Below, one piece after another: positions 28,342-38,774 of a DNA stretch of 64,000 nt (position 1 is its first letter; the number at the start of each line of letters is the position of its first letter). The notes under the pieces are model-generated. The model was not told the DNA's origin and did not search any database. It saw nothing but the letters and a program-made list of their open reading frames with translations. Source of the stretch: Alphaproteobacteria bacterium (GTDB lineage Bacteria > Pseudomonadota > Alphaproteobacteria > Rhodospirillales > Casp-alpha2); NCBI GenBank assembly GCA_024279135.1, contig JAJRRU010000010.1, positions 1 through 64,000 of the forward strand. The letters run 5' to 3'. The translations under genes and the position numbers were made by a program.

Positions 28342-29043
28342 ATGAGCGAAATTTTTGCCGCGCATGGCTCCGAGGCAAAACAGAGCTTGGCTGAGCATGT
28401 CAGTCCCCCCGGCACCAAAGTCCGCCAGATCAGGCGCTTAAAACCCTATTACAGCTATCTGGTCAGCATGTTGAAGGTCATCTTTCCGGTGGTCGCTGTC
28501 TCGCTCATTCTGCTGATCGTCGCCTGGCCGTACCTCCAGAAACAAACCATGAAGTTTACCATCGGTTTTTCCACTCAGGAGGTCATCGACGAAGACGAGC
28601 CAACCATGATTAATCCGCGTTATGCCGGAGTCGATGATGACCTTAAGCCATTTTCAGTGACAGCCGATATTGCCCGAAATCTGGTCCTGGACAGCACACG
28701 GGTAGAGCTGGAAATGCCCAAAGCCGACCTGACCATGTCCGATGGGTCCTGGTTACTGATTACAGCCAAACAGGGCCTGTATAACCGCACCGCCCAGGTT
28801 ATGGACCTGACTGGCAACGTTAATGTTTTCCATGACATGGGGTACGAAATTAAAACCGAGGCCGTGCGCATCAGTTTTATGGATGGAACGGCGGAAAGCG
28901 CCCTGGCGGTCAGCGGGCACGGGCCGGTCGGTGAAATTAACGCCGAAGGATTTCGGATGAATAATAAAACCCGGGTTATTCATTTTACAGGCAAAGCTGT
29001 GTTACACCTGTATCCGGATGTTATGGCATCGCAGGAAAAATAG
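28342..29043 (+). CDS. lptC: LptC, LPS export inner-membrane protein
   Basis: 233 residues: cytoplasmic tail, one membrane helix (about 41-63, FPVVAVSLILLIVAWPYL) and a periplasmic beta-jellyroll (MINPRYAGVDDDLKPFSVTAD, LTGNVNVFHDMGYEI). It receives LPS from LptB2FG and passes it to LptA. The ATG at 28342 lies 4 bp after the kdsD stop; the frame is open further up within kdsD but that part is a shadow. Overlaps lptA by one base. Confidence 0.92.
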   Translation: MSEIFAAHGSEAKQSLAEHVSPPGTKVRQIRRLKPYYSYLVSMLKVIFPVVAVSLILLIVAWPYLQKQTMKFTIGFSTQEVIDEDEPTMINPRYAGVDDDLKPFSVTADIARNLVLDSTRVELEMPKADLTMSDGSWLLITAKQGLYNRTAQVMDLTGNVNVFHDMGYEIKTEAVRISFMDGTAESALAVSGHGPVGEINAEGFRMNNKTRVIHFTGKAVLHLYPDVMASQEK

Positions 29044-29873
29044 TGGATATGAGATTAGTCTTGAAAACAAAATTATTTTATTGGGCTATACCGGCCATGC
29101 TGGTTACGGGATTATTGTCGGGCCAAACCATGTCCCAAAGCCTGAACATAACCAGCGGTGGCAATAATGGCGGGCCGGTGGAAATTCTGGCCGATGACGG
29201 CATCGAATGGCGCCAGGACGAGAATATATTTATTGCCCGTGGTAATGCACAGGCCATTCGCGACACGGTCACGGTCAACGCCGATCTGTTACGGGTGTAT
29301 TATTATGATAACCAAGGCGCAACAGAGATATGGCGCATGGACGCGGAAGGCTCCGTCGTGATCAATTCTCCGACCGAAAGCGCCTTCGGCGACAAGGCCG
29401 TTTATGATGTGGCCAAAGGGGTGCTTGTGCTGACCGGAACAAACCCGCGCTTCGTCGCCGGAGCAGATACCATCAGCGCCGATAAACAACTGGAATACTG
29501 GGAACAGAAACAAATGGCCGTTGCCCGCGGCAACGCGGTTGCGGTGCGCGCCGACAAAACCCTGAAGGCCGACGTACTGGTGGCCAACTTCGCCCGTGAT
29601 AATGACGGGGAAACCACCATAAACCGCATCGATGCGTATGATAATGTTCTGATCATCACGACCCAGGACCACATCACGGCGGATCGCGGGGTTTATACGG
29701 TCAAAAGCGCCCTGGTAAACCTGAGCGGTAATGTGCAGCTCAAACGGGGCAATAACGTGCTGAGCGGGTGTCGTGCAAAAGTAAATCTTAATACTAATGT
29801 CAGTAAATTGTTCTCCTGCACCGATGGTTCGGGGGCCAGGGTGCAGGGAATTTTACAGCCGGAAAACAATTAA
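29043..29873 (+). CDS. lptA: LptA/OstA-like periplasmic LPS carrier
   Basis: 276 residues with a signal peptide (to about residue 31) and an OstA-type beta-jellyroll (GPVEILADDGIEWRQDENIFIARGNAQAI, DKQLEYW, KLFSC). It forms the periplasmic bridge that carries LPS from LptC to LptD. Longer than E. coli LptA (185), which is usual in this class. GTG at 29043 or ATG at 29049 may serve as start. Confidence 0.88.
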   Translation: MDMRLVLKTKLFYWAIPAMLVTGLLSGQTMSQSLNITSGGNNGGPVEILADDGIEWRQDENIFIARGNAQAIRDTVTVNADLLRVYYYDNQGATEIWRMDAEGSVVINSPTESAFGDKAVYDVAKGVLVLTGTNPRFVAGADTISADKQLEYWEQKQMAVARGNAVAVRADKTLKADVLVANFARDNDGETTINRIDAYDNVLIITTQDHITADRGVYTVKSALVNLSGNVQLKRGNNVLSGCRAKVNLNTNVSKLFSCTDGSGARVQGILQPENN

Positions 29874-29932
29874 GCGCCGCCAAGGCCGCTAAATGCTTGC
29901 AAAAATCGTCAATCAGGTAGAAAAATAGACCT

Positions 29933-30733
29933 ATGTACACCAGCTCTGACCCAGATACCCAGCCATCAGATGGCCAGCAGAGTACACCGCATCTGATTGC
30001 GTCAAATGAAAACAGTGGTTTGTTTGCCCTGGAGCTTGGTAAAAGATACAAAAAACGCCCCGTGGTTCGCGGTATCTCATTATCTTTGCAGCGCGGTGAA
30101 GTGGTTGGATTGCTGGGGCCGAACGGTGCAGGCAAGACCACCTGTTTTTATATGATTACCGGCTTGATCCAACCCGATCACGGGAAAATTTTTCTCGATG
30201 GACAGGATATCAGCTCCTTGCCCATGTACCGGCGAGCCCGGCTGGGAATTGGTTATCTGCCCCAGGAATCGTCAATTTTTCGAGGATTATCTGTGGAAGA
30301 CAACATTCGGGCAGTCTTGGAAGTAACCGAACCCGATCGCCTGAAACGCGAAGAAATCCTGGATGGCCTGCTGGCTGAATTTTCCATTACACACCTGCGA
30401 CGAACCCCCTCGCTAGCCTTGTCAGGTGGCGAACGCAGACGCGTGGAAATCGCCCGCGCCCTAGCCACAAACCCACATTTTATTCTACTCGATGAACCTT
30501 TTGCCGGCATTGATCCTATCGCGGTCGGTGACATTCGCGATTTGGTCAGGACATTGAAAAATCGCGGCATCGGGGTCTTGATCACCGATCATAATGTTCG
30601 CGAGACCCTTGATGTCATTGATCGGGCATACATAATTCACGATGGCATGACGTTGATGGAAGGCGCTCCCGCAGACATTGTTAACAATCCCGATGTCCGG
30701 CGCGTGTATCTCGGTGAGCGGTTTAATCTCTGA
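29933..30733 (+). CDS. lptB: LptB, LPS export ABC ATPase
   Basis: 266 residues. Walker [13 protein letters not shown]-loop YLPQE, signature [15 protein letters not shown], Walker [14 protein letters not shown], switch His in [11 protein letters not shown]. It powers LPS extraction with LptFG, which are encoded elsewhere. An N-terminal extension of about 30 Ser/Asp/Gln-rich residues is atypical. Start taken at 29933; later starts are possible. Confidence 0.95.
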   Translation: MYTSSDPDTQPSDGQQSTPHLIASNENSGLFALELGKRYKKRPVVRGISLSLQRGEVVGLLGPNGAGKTTCFYMITGLIQPDHGKIFLDGQDISSLPMYRRARLGIGYLPQESSIFRGLSVEDNIRAVLEVTEPDRLKREEILDGLLAEFSITHLRRTPSLALSGGERRRVEIARALATNPHFILLDEPFAGIDPIAVGDIRDLVRTLKNRGIGVLITDHNVRETLDVIDRAYIIHDGMTLMEGAPADIVNNPDVRRVYLGERFNL

Positions 30734-30796
30734 TACCCATAAACGAGCCATGCCCAAGAACAGCCCATCGCAACGATATTTAAGGGACACGTACCC

Positions 30797-32389
30797 ATGG
30801 CAATGACCCCTCGCCTGGAATTGCGTCAGTCTCAAAGTCTTGTCATGACGCCGCAATTGCAACAGGCCATCAAGTTGTTGCAAATGAATAACCTTGAATT
30901 AGCGGAATTCGTCGAACAGGAGCTCGAAAGTAACCCGTTACTGGAGCGCACTGATCGGGACCGCAACAATGAAGACGCGGTCGATCAGTCGGCCCAGGAT
31001 GCCGTCGAAAAAGGTCTGGACAACCAGATCGCCCCCGACATCGATAACCTGAGCCCCATGGATTTTGCCACCCAGACCGACAAGGGCGAAATCCTGCAAG
31101 ATGGCGGGCTGGATGTGGATTATGACAACATCTATAACAATTCCGCCGATGCACAAAATAGCGAGCCCGCCCAGGACTACTCAGATATGTCGCTGATCGG
31201 TGGCAACAACTATTCCAGCGGTGGTGGCGGATCCTACGATGAGCTTCCCGGGTTGGAAGAGACACTCAGTAACAATCCCACTTTACGTGAGCACTTGCTC
31301 AAACAATTGAATATGGATTTCCACGATCCGGTGGATATTCTAATCGGCCAGAACCTGATTGGAATGCTCGATGAAACCGGGTACCTGGTGGGCGATCAGG
31401 AAAAACTGGCTGAGACATTGGGGTGTGACCATCAGCAGATTGAGCACACCCTGACCCGAATGCAACAATTTGACCCGGTCGGTATTTTTGCCCGAAATCT
31501 GAGCGAATGTCTGGCCCTGCAATTACGTGATCGCGACAGGCTGGATCCGGCCATGGCTGCGTTGCTGGACAATCTCGATATGGTGGCAAAACGCGAGTTC
31601 ACCTTCCTGACCGGTGTGTGCGGCGTGGATATGGAAGATATCACCGACATGGTCAGCGAGATCAGGACCCTCAACCCAAAACCGGCCCTCAGCTTTGTTT
31701 ATGAAATAATTCAACCCATTACACCTGACGTTTTGATGCGCCGCATGCCTGCCGATGTGCACTTCAGCGGCTCACCGGACCATACCGACTGGATCGTCGA
31801 ACTGAACAGTAATAATCTGCCCCGGGTGCTGGTTAACAATCAATATTATACCCGGGTGTCAAAAGACCTGAGCAACAAAAAAGAAATTGAATACCTGCAT
31901 GAATTATACCAGAACGCAAACTGGCTGGTGAAAGCCATGCACCAACGCGCCACAACCATATTGAAGGTCGCCAGTGAAATCGTCCGCCAGCAGGACGAAT
32001 TTTTCCGGCGCGGTGTCCAGCATTTGCGGCCCCTGGTATTGCGCGATATCGCAGAGGTCATCGAAATGCATGAAAGCACGGTAAGCCGGGTGACCGCCAA
32101 TAAATACATTGCCACGCCACGCGGGATTTATGAATTAAAGTATTTTTTCACATCATCCATTAACAGCTCCATCGGTGGCGATGCAATTTCAGCAGAATCA
32201 GTGCGCCATAAAATCAAGGAAATGATCAATTTGGAAGATCTAGACAAAATTCTTTCTGATGACAAGATTGCCGAACGCCTGCAGGCAAACGGTATCGACG
32301 TTGCCCGCCGTACCGTAGCCAAGTATCGGGAATCATTGAATTTAGGGTCCTCAGTACAACGAAGACGAGATAAATCTGCACCAAAATAA
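30797..32389 (+). CDS. rpoN: RNA polymerase sigma-54 factor
   Basis: 530 residues. Region I is glutamine-rich (LELRQSQSLVMTPQLQQAIKLLQM); an acidic region II (about 50-150) precedes the core-binding domain; the HTH (LRDIAEVIEMHESTVSRVTANKYI) and the RpoN box (ARRTVAKYRESL) close the protein. It directs nitrogen and other alternative promoters with enhancer-binding activators. Sits in the conserved lptB-rpoN-hpf-ptsN order. Confidence 0.96.
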   Translation: MAMTPRLELRQSQSLVMTPQLQQAIKLLQMNNLELAEFVEQELESNPLLERTDRDRNNEDAVDQSAQDAVEKGLDNQIAPDIDNLSPMDFATQTDKGEILQDGGLDVDYDNIYNNSADAQNSEPAQDYSDMSLIGGNNYSSGGGGSYDELPGLEETLSNNPTLREHLLKQLNMDFHDPVDILIGQNLIGMLDETGYLVGDQEKLAETLGCDHQQIEHTLTRMQQFDPVGIFARNLSECLALQLRDRDRLDPAMAALLDNLDMVAKREFTFLTGVCGVDMEDITDMVSEIRTLNPKPALSFVYEIIQPITPDVLMRRMPADVHFSGSPDHTDWIVELNSNNLPRVLVNNQYYTRVSKDLSNKKEIEYLHELYQNANWLVKAMHQRATTILKVASEIVRQQDEFFRRGVQHLRPLVLRDIAEVIEMHESTVSRVTANKYIATPRGIYELKYFFTSSINSSIGGDAISAESVRHKIKEMINLEDLDKILSDDKIAERLQANGIDVARRTVAKYRESLNLGSSVQRRRDKSAPK

Positions 32390-32661
32390 CGACCTTGTTG
32401 GGGAATTATGTATGTTCGAAATGAGGTGATTTATGAGAATCTCCCATTCGTGCTATTGACTTCCCTGTGCTGCGAAATTAGGTTCCGGGCCGTTGTATGT
32501 TCTGGTGATCCAGACATAAAAGTGATAGGGTCTTAACAAGGTCCGTTACCCTATATTCAGTCACGTTCAACGAAACGTATAATAATGATAGCGACCTTTA
32601 AAAACGATACATGTAACCTGTTGCATGTATAATGATAATTGAAATGGTACGGTAATTATTC

Positions 32662-33249
32662 ATGGAAGTCTCCATTAAGGGTGATAACGTTGATGTCGGT
32701 GCAGCGCTTACAGGCCACATTGACGATCAACTTCAAGCGATAGTATTAAAATACTTCAACAAGGCAATCGATGCTACGGTGACGATTTCACGCGAATCGA
32801 CCTATGGTTTTCATACAGAAATCAAGGTTCACCCCATACGTGCCATGGTCATTCAGGCCGGTGCTTCGGGTGGCGATGCGTATGGTGCTTTCGACGGTGC
32901 CCTGGAACGGATTTCCAAGCAGCTCCGCCGCTACAAGCGTCGTCTGAAAGACCATCACAAAAATCGCCCGAACAATGATTTTATTGCCGCCCAGTACTTT
33001 GTGCTGCAATCAGAACCTCAGGATACAGAAGTGTCCGAAGAGGGCGGCCCGGCGATCATCGCCGAAATGGATACTGAGATCGTAACCGGCAGCGTCAGCG
33101 ATGCGGTCATGCGGATGGATCTGGCACATTCACCAATACAGGTGTTTCGCAACAGTGCGAATGGACGTCTTAATATGGTGTATCGTCGGGACGACGGTAA
33201 CATAGGTTGGATAGACCCACAGGAAAAAGATCTGGTAAACAGCGCATAA
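32662..33249 (+). CDS. hpf: Long-form ribosome hibernation promoting factor
   Basis: 195 residues: N-terminal HPF/YfiA domain (about 1-100) with the basic RISKQLRRYKRRLKDHHK helix, linker, then the C-terminal dimerisation domain (AVMRMDLAHSPIQVFRNSANG, VYRRDDGNIGWIDP). Long forms join two 70S ribosomes into 100S dimers. The 272 bp between rpoN and hpf is AT-rich and probably holds its own promoter, but no certain element was recognised. Confidence 0.94.
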   Translation: MEVSIKGDNVDVGAALTGHIDDQLQAIVLKYFNKAIDATVTISRESTYGFHTEIKVHPIRAMVIQAGASGGDAYGAFDGALERISKQLRRYKRRLKDHHKNRPNNDFIAAQYFVLQSEPQDTEVSEEGGPAIIAEMDTEIVTGSVSDAVMRMDLAHSPIQVFRNSANGRLNMVYRRDDGNIGWIDPQEKDLVNSA

Positions 33250-33282
33250 GCTGGTTATCAATCATGGTTATTTATTAGAGGT

Positions 33283-33753
33283 ATGGGTATGGAGATCAGC
33301 GATCTCGTGACACCAAAAAGTGTCGTATCGAAACTACGTGCGACAAGCAAGAAACAAGTCTTGCAGGGAATGGCAAAGAGAGCTTCCGAGGTAACCGGGC
33401 AAAGTGAGCGTTCCATCTTTGAGGTATTGATGGAGCGTGAACGGCTTGGCACAACGGGTGTTGGCAATGGCATAGCCATTCCACATGGCAAGTTGGCCGA
33501 CATGGAATCTCTTTACGGATTTTTTGCCCATGTTGTCGAACCCATAGATTTTCAGGCTATCGATGATCAGCCTGTCGATCTGATTTTTCTGTTGCTGGCG
33601 CCAGAGTCTGCCGGAGCCGACCACCTCAAGGCACTGGCCAGGGTATCGCGTCTGTTGCGTGACCAGTCTATGTGCCAGAAACTACGTGGTGCGGACAGTG
33701 ACGATGCGTTGTTTGCGCTGCTGGTCGGATCAAAAGAACATCAGGCGGCCTGA
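33283..33753 (+). CDS. ptsN: PTS-Ntr enzyme IIA
   Basis: 156-residue regulatory phosphocarrier of the nitrogen PTS. The phosphorylated His is in GNGIAIPHGKLADM, with DQPVDLIFLLLAPE and HLKALARVSRLLRD typical of the family. Follows hpf by 33 bp. It modulates potassium transport, sigma-54-linked and stress responses in other proteobacteria. Confidence 0.94.
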   Translation: MGMEISDLVTPKSVVSKLRATSKKQVLQGMAKRASEVTGQSERSIFEVLMERERLGTTGVGNGIAIPHGKLADMESLYGFFAHVVEPIDFQAIDDQPVDLIFLLLAPESAGADHLKALARVSRLLRDQSMCQKLRGADSDDALFALLVGSKEHQAA

Positions 33754-33803
33754 TAGCCCGCCAAGCACTGAGTTATCCAAAGTCACGGATTATTCCAGAC
33801 TAT

Positions 33804-34286
33804 TCAGTCCTCACAATCTGGTGCAATATCTATCTCCTTGGGCCGAGCGGCATTTTTTTTCCCCGTCACGGCCTCGGCTTTTATAATTTTGATGGTACGC
33901 ACCTCGGGTTCTGGAATGTGTTGCTCCAGATCGATATGCAATAACCCGCTGTCGAGCGATGCCCCGTTTATATCGATCCCTTCGGCCAGAACAAAACTGC
34001 GGTGAAACTGTCGCGATGCAATGCCTCGATGGAGATAAACACGGTCCGGGCCATCATCTTCCATGCGCCCGCGCACAACAAGCTGGTTGTCTTCGACGGT
34101 AACCTGCAGGTTGTCCATGGAAAACCCGGCCACCGCCAGGGTAATCCGTAAACTGTATTCACCGGTTTGTTCGATGTTATAGGGTGGGTAACCCTCGGCA
34201 GACGTTTTGGAGACCCGGTCAAGCATCTGTTCAAGATGATCGAAACCCAAAAAAAGCGGGCTGTTGAACCCTGTAATACGAGCCAT
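33804..34286 (-). CDS. Small heat-shock protein (Hsp20/IbpA family)
   Basis: 160-residue holdase chaperone. The alpha-crystallin domain runs from PPYNIEQTGEYSLRITLAVAGF to the SGLLHIDLEQ strand, with the IPEPEVRTIKI tail. The ATG at 34286 has a perfect AAGGAGG site 6 bp upstream; the longer frame to 34412 is discarded. Convergent with ptsN. Confidence 0.94.
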   Translation of the reverse strand: MARITGFNSPLFLGFDHLEQMLDRVSKTSAEGYPPYNIEQTGEYSLRITLAVAGFSMDNLQVTVEDNQLVVRGRMEDDGPDRVYLHRGIASRQFHRSFVLAEGIDINGASLDSGLLHIDLEQHIPEPEVRTIKIIKAEAVTGKKNAARPKEIDIAPDCED

Positions 34287-34486
34287 ATAGAGCCTCCTTG
34301 ATAAAGCGAGCCTTGATAAGCGGTTCTCTTGCGAGACACCAGCACCCGATAGTCTATTTAATCGACAGCACCACCGGGATAAATACGTATAGTATCCATA
34401 AAATGGGTCCAACAGCGTCTTCTGTCAATCACGGCGTGCCACATTAGAGTGATTCAGTTTAACCCGGAAACACTCTAGCACTGGAT

Positions 34487-35380
34487 TTACAACATGAAGG
34501 GTTTCAGGTTCTGCTTGAAGGCCTCGACGAATTCAAGGGTCGCGATAGAACGCGGCATATAGGCCGGATAAAGGATATTGATTGTAAATGGGATAACCGG
34601 CATGAAAGGCCTGATGACCAGCCCCTCACGCTCATATTCACGGGCATCAATCTCGCTGACAATGGAAACTCCATACCCTTCGGCGACCATGATACAGGCC
34701 GGGGCGAACTGGCGGGCTTCCACCACTCCATTGAATTCGGAACCCGCCTTGTTAAAAGCCTGGCGCAGAGATAAATAAATTTTGTGATCATAGCTGGCGT
34801 GGATGATCGGCACACCATCAAGGTCTTTCGCCGTGACAACTTTTTTATCGCCCAGCGGATGCCCTTTTGGCGCAACACAAACCGTGCGAATAAGAATTGC
34901 TTCAGACTCGATAGCCGGACTTTCCTCGAATGCCTCGGAAAGCCCCACATCAAACTGTTGCGCCGAAATCCATTGTTGAATTCTTTCTGGCGCCCGCGGT
35001 TCTAACGTCAGCGTCAACCCCGGTCTTTCCTTCAGAAACTTTGCCAGCACCCGGGGCAGCAACGACGTCGCAAAACCGGGCAGACAGGCAACTCTCAGAT
35101 GACCGGATTTTTTGTCCTGAATATTTTCTGTCAGCCGGGAAATATGATTGAGATGAGCCAGCGATTTTTCAACTTCATCGAATATGATCCGGGCCTCTGG
35201 CGTTACCCGCAAACGACCGGATATACGCTGAAAAAGTGAGAACCCCAAGGTGCTTTCCAGGCTTGCGACCAGACGGCTGATGGCTGGTTGCGAGATACCC
35301 AGTGACTTTGCAGCCTTCGTCATATTACCGCTGGTAACAACGGCATGAAAAGCTTCAAGTTGACGCATGGGAAGGGGCAT
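34487..35380 (-). CDS. LysR-family regulator, divergent from the ugp operon
   Basis: 297 residues. Winged HTH (MRQLEAFHAVVTSGNMTKAA, LGISQPAISRLVASLE) and a periplasmic-binding-like effector domain (HLRVACLPGFATSLLPRVL). It lies 255 bp upstream of ugpB in the opposite direction, so it may control the operon, though ugp is usually under PhoB; no Pho box or LysR T-N11-A site was identified with confidence in the AT-rich gap. Confidence 0.9.
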   Translation of the reverse strand: MPLPMRQLEAFHAVVTSGNMTKAAKSLGISQPAISRLVASLESTLGFSLFQRISGRLRVTPEARIIFDEVEKSLAHLNHISRLTENIQDKKSGHLRVACLPGFATSLLPRVLAKFLKERPGLTLTLEPRAPERIQQWISAQQFDVGLSEAFEESPAIESEAILIRTVCVAPKGHPLGDKKVVTAKDLDGVPIIHASYDHKIYLSLRQAFNKAGSEFNGVVEARQFAPACIMVAEGYGVSIVSEIDAREYEREGLVIRPFMPVIPFTINILYPAYMPRSIATLEFVEAFKQNLKPFML

Positions 35381-35635
35381 ATTTTAAAATCCAGTATATA
35401 ATGACGAAATATCGATCATAATAGGATATTATAATTTTTCCATGTTTTTTTACTTTGCTTTATAATATAAATTCGCTTAGTGTTATAAAGCTAGAATGAA
35501 ACATTAAGATTATTCATGATTAAAATAATCAACGAAGATCCATTGTGCATTCAATCTATACAAGGAAACCAACTACTTATAACAAACGGACTCAAAACAA
35601 CCATATCGGGTCCACTATAAACAGGGAGTAAATTC

Positions 35636-36946
35636 ATGAATAAAAAGAGGATAATTCTTGGTGCTCTTACGGCCATTGCCGTTGGTAGCATCTCCTCACT
35701 CGCTTTAGCCGCTACAGAAATTCAGTGGTGGCACGCCATGGGCAGCAGTGGTGAACGAATTGACAAAATTGCCAATGACTTCAATGCAACACAATCCGAT
35801 TATAAGGTTGTTCCCGTCTTCAAGGGCAACTACACGGAAACCATGACGGCGGCCATCGCCGCCTTCCGGGCCAAGAAACAACCCCATATCGTTCAGGTTT
35901 TTGAGGTTGGCACCGCCACCATGATGGCCGCCAAAGGCGCGGTTTATCCCATCGAAGACGTGATGAAAGATTCCGGCGAACCCCTCGACAAATCGGTCTT
36001 CCTGCCGGCTGTTATCAGTTATTATCAGACCCCGTCAGGCGATCTGCTGTCCATGCCGTTCAACAGTTCAACACCGGTTGTCTGGTATAATAAAGATGCC
36101 TTTGCCAAAGCGGGTATCTCCAGCCCACCCAAGACCTGGCCTGAGATGAAAACGGCTTCGGAGAAACTGCTGAAAGCCGGTTACAAGTGTGGCTTTGCCA
36201 CCGGTTGGCAGTCCTGGACTTCCATCGAAAATTTCAGCGCATGGCATAATATTGCCCTTGGTACACAGGAAAACGGCTTCGCCGGTCTTGATACCAAGTT
36301 CACCTTCAACAATGACGCCGTAAAGCGCCATTTGCAGGATCTCTATGACTGGAGCAAGAGCGGTATCTTCGTTTATGGCGGTCGCCGTGGTGACAGCCTG
36401 CCCATGTTCACCAATCAGGAATGTGGCATGTGGCTGAACTCATCGGCATATTACGGTTCTATCAAAAAGCAGGCCACTTTCGAGTTTGGCCAGACCATGC
36501 TGCCGTATTACCCTGACGTCATCAAATCACCACAGAACTCGATTATCGGTGGCGCCACCTTATGGGTGCTCAAAGGCCATGACCAGAGCGACTACAAAGG
36601 CGTTGCCCAGTTCATGAACTACCTGTCTTCACCTGAAGTTCAGGCCTGGTGGCATCAGGAAACCGGGTATGTGCCGATTACCACACCGGCTTACAAGCTC
36701 AGTGAGAAACAAGGTTTCTATGACTCTAATCCAGGAACCGATACTGCCATCAAGCAGCTAAGCCTGAACATCCCGACACCAAATTCCCGGGGTTTACGTT
36801 TCGGTAGCTTCGTGCAGATCAGAGACATCATCAATGAAGAGATGGAAGCGATCTGGAACGGCTCCAAGACCGTATCGAATGGTCTCGACGATGCTGTAGA
36901 ACGAGGCAACAAGCTACTTCGTAAGTTTGAAAAGGCCAACAAGTAG
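35636..36946 (+). CDS. ugpB: Glycerol-3-phosphate-type ABC substrate-binding protein
   Basis: 436 residues with a signal peptide (MNKKRIILGALTAIAVGSIS ... LALA). Family 1 solute-binding protein with TEIQWWHAMGSSGERI, VPVFKGNYTETMTA and LWVLKGHDQSDYKGVAQF, the marks of UgpB. It binds sn-glycerol-3-phosphate or glycerophosphodiesters in the periplasm. GGGAG site 8 bp before ATG. First gene of ugpB-A-E-C; a strong hairpin follows it. Confidence 0.93.
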   Translation: MNKKRIILGALTAIAVGSISSLALAATEIQWWHAMGSSGERIDKIANDFNATQSDYKVVPVFKGNYTETMTAAIAAFRAKKQPHIVQVFEVGTATMMAAKGAVYPIEDVMKDSGEPLDKSVFLPAVISYYQTPSGDLLSMPFNSSTPVVWYNKDAFAKAGISSPPKTWPEMKTASEKLLKAGYKCGFATGWQSWTSIENFSAWHNIALGTQENGFAGLDTKFTFNNDAVKRHLQDLYDWSKSGIFVYGGRRGDSLPMFTNQECGMWLNSSAYYGSIKKQATFEFGQTMLPYYPDVIKSPQNSIIGGATLWVLKGHDQSDYKGVAQFMNYLSSPEVQAWWHQETGYVPITTPAYKLSEKQGFYDSNPGTDTAIKQLSLNIPTPNSRGLRFGSFVQIRDIINEEMEAIWNGSKTVSNGLDDAVERGNKLLRKFEKANK

Positions 36947-36965
36947 TCCTCCCAAGGTTAACGCA

Positions 36966-36994
36966 CCCTGCCACCAGGCATTCTGGTGGCAGGG
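36966..36994 (+). terminator. Stem-loop between ugpB and ugpA
   Basis: CCCTGCCACC (36966-36975) pairs perfectly with GGTGGCAGGG (36985-36994) around a 9-nt loop. No T-run follows, so it more likely protects the 3' end of ugpB mRNA or partly reduces read-through, giving an excess of binding protein over permease. Confidence 0.75.
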
Positions 36995-37025
36995 ACAGCG
37001 TTGACTGATTGACAGGCTTTCCGAT

Positions 37026-37907
37026 ATGCTCAAACGTGTACATTTTGGTCCCTCGGTACTCCCGTTCCTGCTCGTCGGGCCACAGATTCTGATCACCCTG
37101 ATATTTTTTATTTGGCCTGCCAGTCAGGCACTCTATCAATCTGTACTGATTGAAGATGCATTCGGTTTGTCGTCGGAATTTGTCTGGTTCGATAATTTTA
37201 TCGAACTGTTTGAGGACGTTGGTTATTGGGAATCGGTTGGACGCACGTTCTTTTTCTCATCTCTGGTGGCTGCATTATCCATGTCGGCTGCCCTGATCCT
37301 GGCGGCCATGGCCGACCGTATCATCAAGGTTGTTCTGGCTTATCAGACCCTGCTGATCTGGCCCTATGCCGTGGCACCCGTTGTTGCCGGTGCCTTGTGG
37401 ATGTTCCTGTTTGACCCCACACTGGGGATCGTCGCCTACACGCTGGATATGTTCGGTTACGACTGGAACCACAAGCTCAATGGAAACGAAGCTATGACGC
37501 TGGTGGTATTTGCAGCGTCCTGGAAAATGGTCAGTTATAACTTCCTGTTTTTTGTTGCTGGTATGCAATCCATCCCGAAATCACTTATCGAGGCCGCCGC
37601 CATTGACGGGGCCGGCCCCTTGCGCAGGTTTACCAGTATTATATTCCCGCTCCTATCACCGACGACTTTTTTCCTGCTGGTGATGAACGTGGTCTATGCG
37701 TTTTTTGATACATTCGGCATCGTCCATGCGGTTACCAAGGGTGGACCTGCACGGGCGACCGAAATTTTGGTCTATAAAGTCTATAATGACGGGTTTATCG
37801 GCCTGGATCTGGGCGGCTCTGCGGCCCAGTCGGTCATCCTCATGATGATCGTCATCGCCCTCACGGTGGTCCAGTTCCGCTATGTCGAGAAGAAGGTAGC
37901 ATACTGA
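37026..37907 (+). CDS. ugpA: Glycerol-3-phosphate ABC permease UgpA
   Basis: 293 residues with six membrane helices. The ABC-coupling EAA loop is [37 protein letters not shown] near the N-terminus is typical of UgpA/MalF-type proteins. Forms the channel with UgpE. One-base overlap with ugpE. Confidence 0.94.
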   Translation: MLKRVHFGPSVLPFLLVGPQILITLIFFIWPASQALYQSVLIEDAFGLSSEFVWFDNFIELFEDVGYWESVGRTFFFSSLVAALSMSAALILAAMADRIIKVVLAYQTLLIWPYAVAPVVAGALWMFLFDPTLGIVAYTLDMFGYDWNHKLNGNEAMTLVVFAASWKMVSYNFLFFVAGMQSIPKSLIEAAAIDGAGPLRRFTSIIFPLLSPTTFFLLVMNVVYAFFDTFGIVHAVTKGGPARATEILVYKVYNDGFIGLDLGGSAAQSVILMMIVIALTVVQFRYVEKKVAY

Positions 37908-38752
37908 TGGTAGAAAACCGGCCTTATGTCACTTTTATGGCGCACGCTGTCCTGATCTTCGGGGTGATAATCGTTGCCTTGCCCATCTGGGTAACGTTTG
38001 TCGCGGCAACTCATGATGAATTACGTATGACGCAGATCCCCTTGCCCCTGTTGCCGGGAGGGCATTTTTTCGAGAACCTGAATGAAGTCCTGTTCGAAGG
38101 CGTTGGAAGTCGCGGCTCGCCGGTCGGTATGATGCTTTTGAACAGCCTGATCATGGCGCTATTGATCGCTGTTGGTAAAATCTCCATATCCCTGTTATCG
38201 GCTTTTGCCATCGTTTATTTCCGGTTTCCGTTCCGTATGGGTTTTTTCTGGCTGATATTCATCACCCTGATGCTGCCAGTCGAGGTTCGCATATTGCCGA
38301 CCTTTGCGGTTGTGGCCGATCTGGGACTGCTGGACAGTTATATGGGCCTGAGCCTGCCGCTCATTGCCTCGGCGACGGCTACATTCCTTTTCCGGCAGGT
38401 CTTCCTGGGTGTTCCCGATGAATTACTGGAAGCCGCCCGTATCGATGGCGCGGGACCCATGCGCTTCTTCTGGGATATATTGCTGCCGATTACCCGGACC
38501 AATATTGCGGCACTTTTTGTTATCCTGTTTATTTATGGCTGGAACCAGTATTTATGGCCCTTGCTGATCACCACCGACCAAAGCATGTACACGGTTGTCA
38601 TGGCCATTAAACAATTGCTTGAAGCGGCCGAAGAAACACCCCAATGGCACCTCATCATGATGACAACTTTACTGGCCATGGCACCGCCCATCGCCGTGGT
38701 TGTTGGTATGCAAAAACTGTTCGTTAAGGGCCTGACTGAAACTGAAAAATAA
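37907..38752 (+). CDS. ugpE: Glycerol-3-phosphate ABC permease UgpE
   Basis: 281 residues, six membrane helices, EAA loop ELLEAARIDGAGPMRFFWDI. The end, AVVVGMQKLFVKGLTETEK, matches the MalG/UgpE C-terminus. Partner of UgpA; 22 bp before ugpC. Confidence 0.94.
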   Translation: MVENRPYVTFMAHAVLIFGVIIVALPIWVTFVAATHDELRMTQIPLPLLPGGHFFENLNEVLFEGVGSRGSPVGMMLLNSLIMALLIAVGKISISLLSAFAIVYFRFPFRMGFFWLIFITLMLPVEVRILPTFAVVADLGLLDSYMGLSLPLIASATATFLFRQVFLGVPDELLEAARIDGAGPMRFFWDILLPITRTNIAALFVILFIYGWNQYLWPLLITTDQSMYTVVMAIKQLLEAAEETPQWHLIMMTTLLAMAPPIAVVVGMQKLFVKGLTETEK

Positions 38753-38774
38753 ATCCAATATAGGATGAGAGACT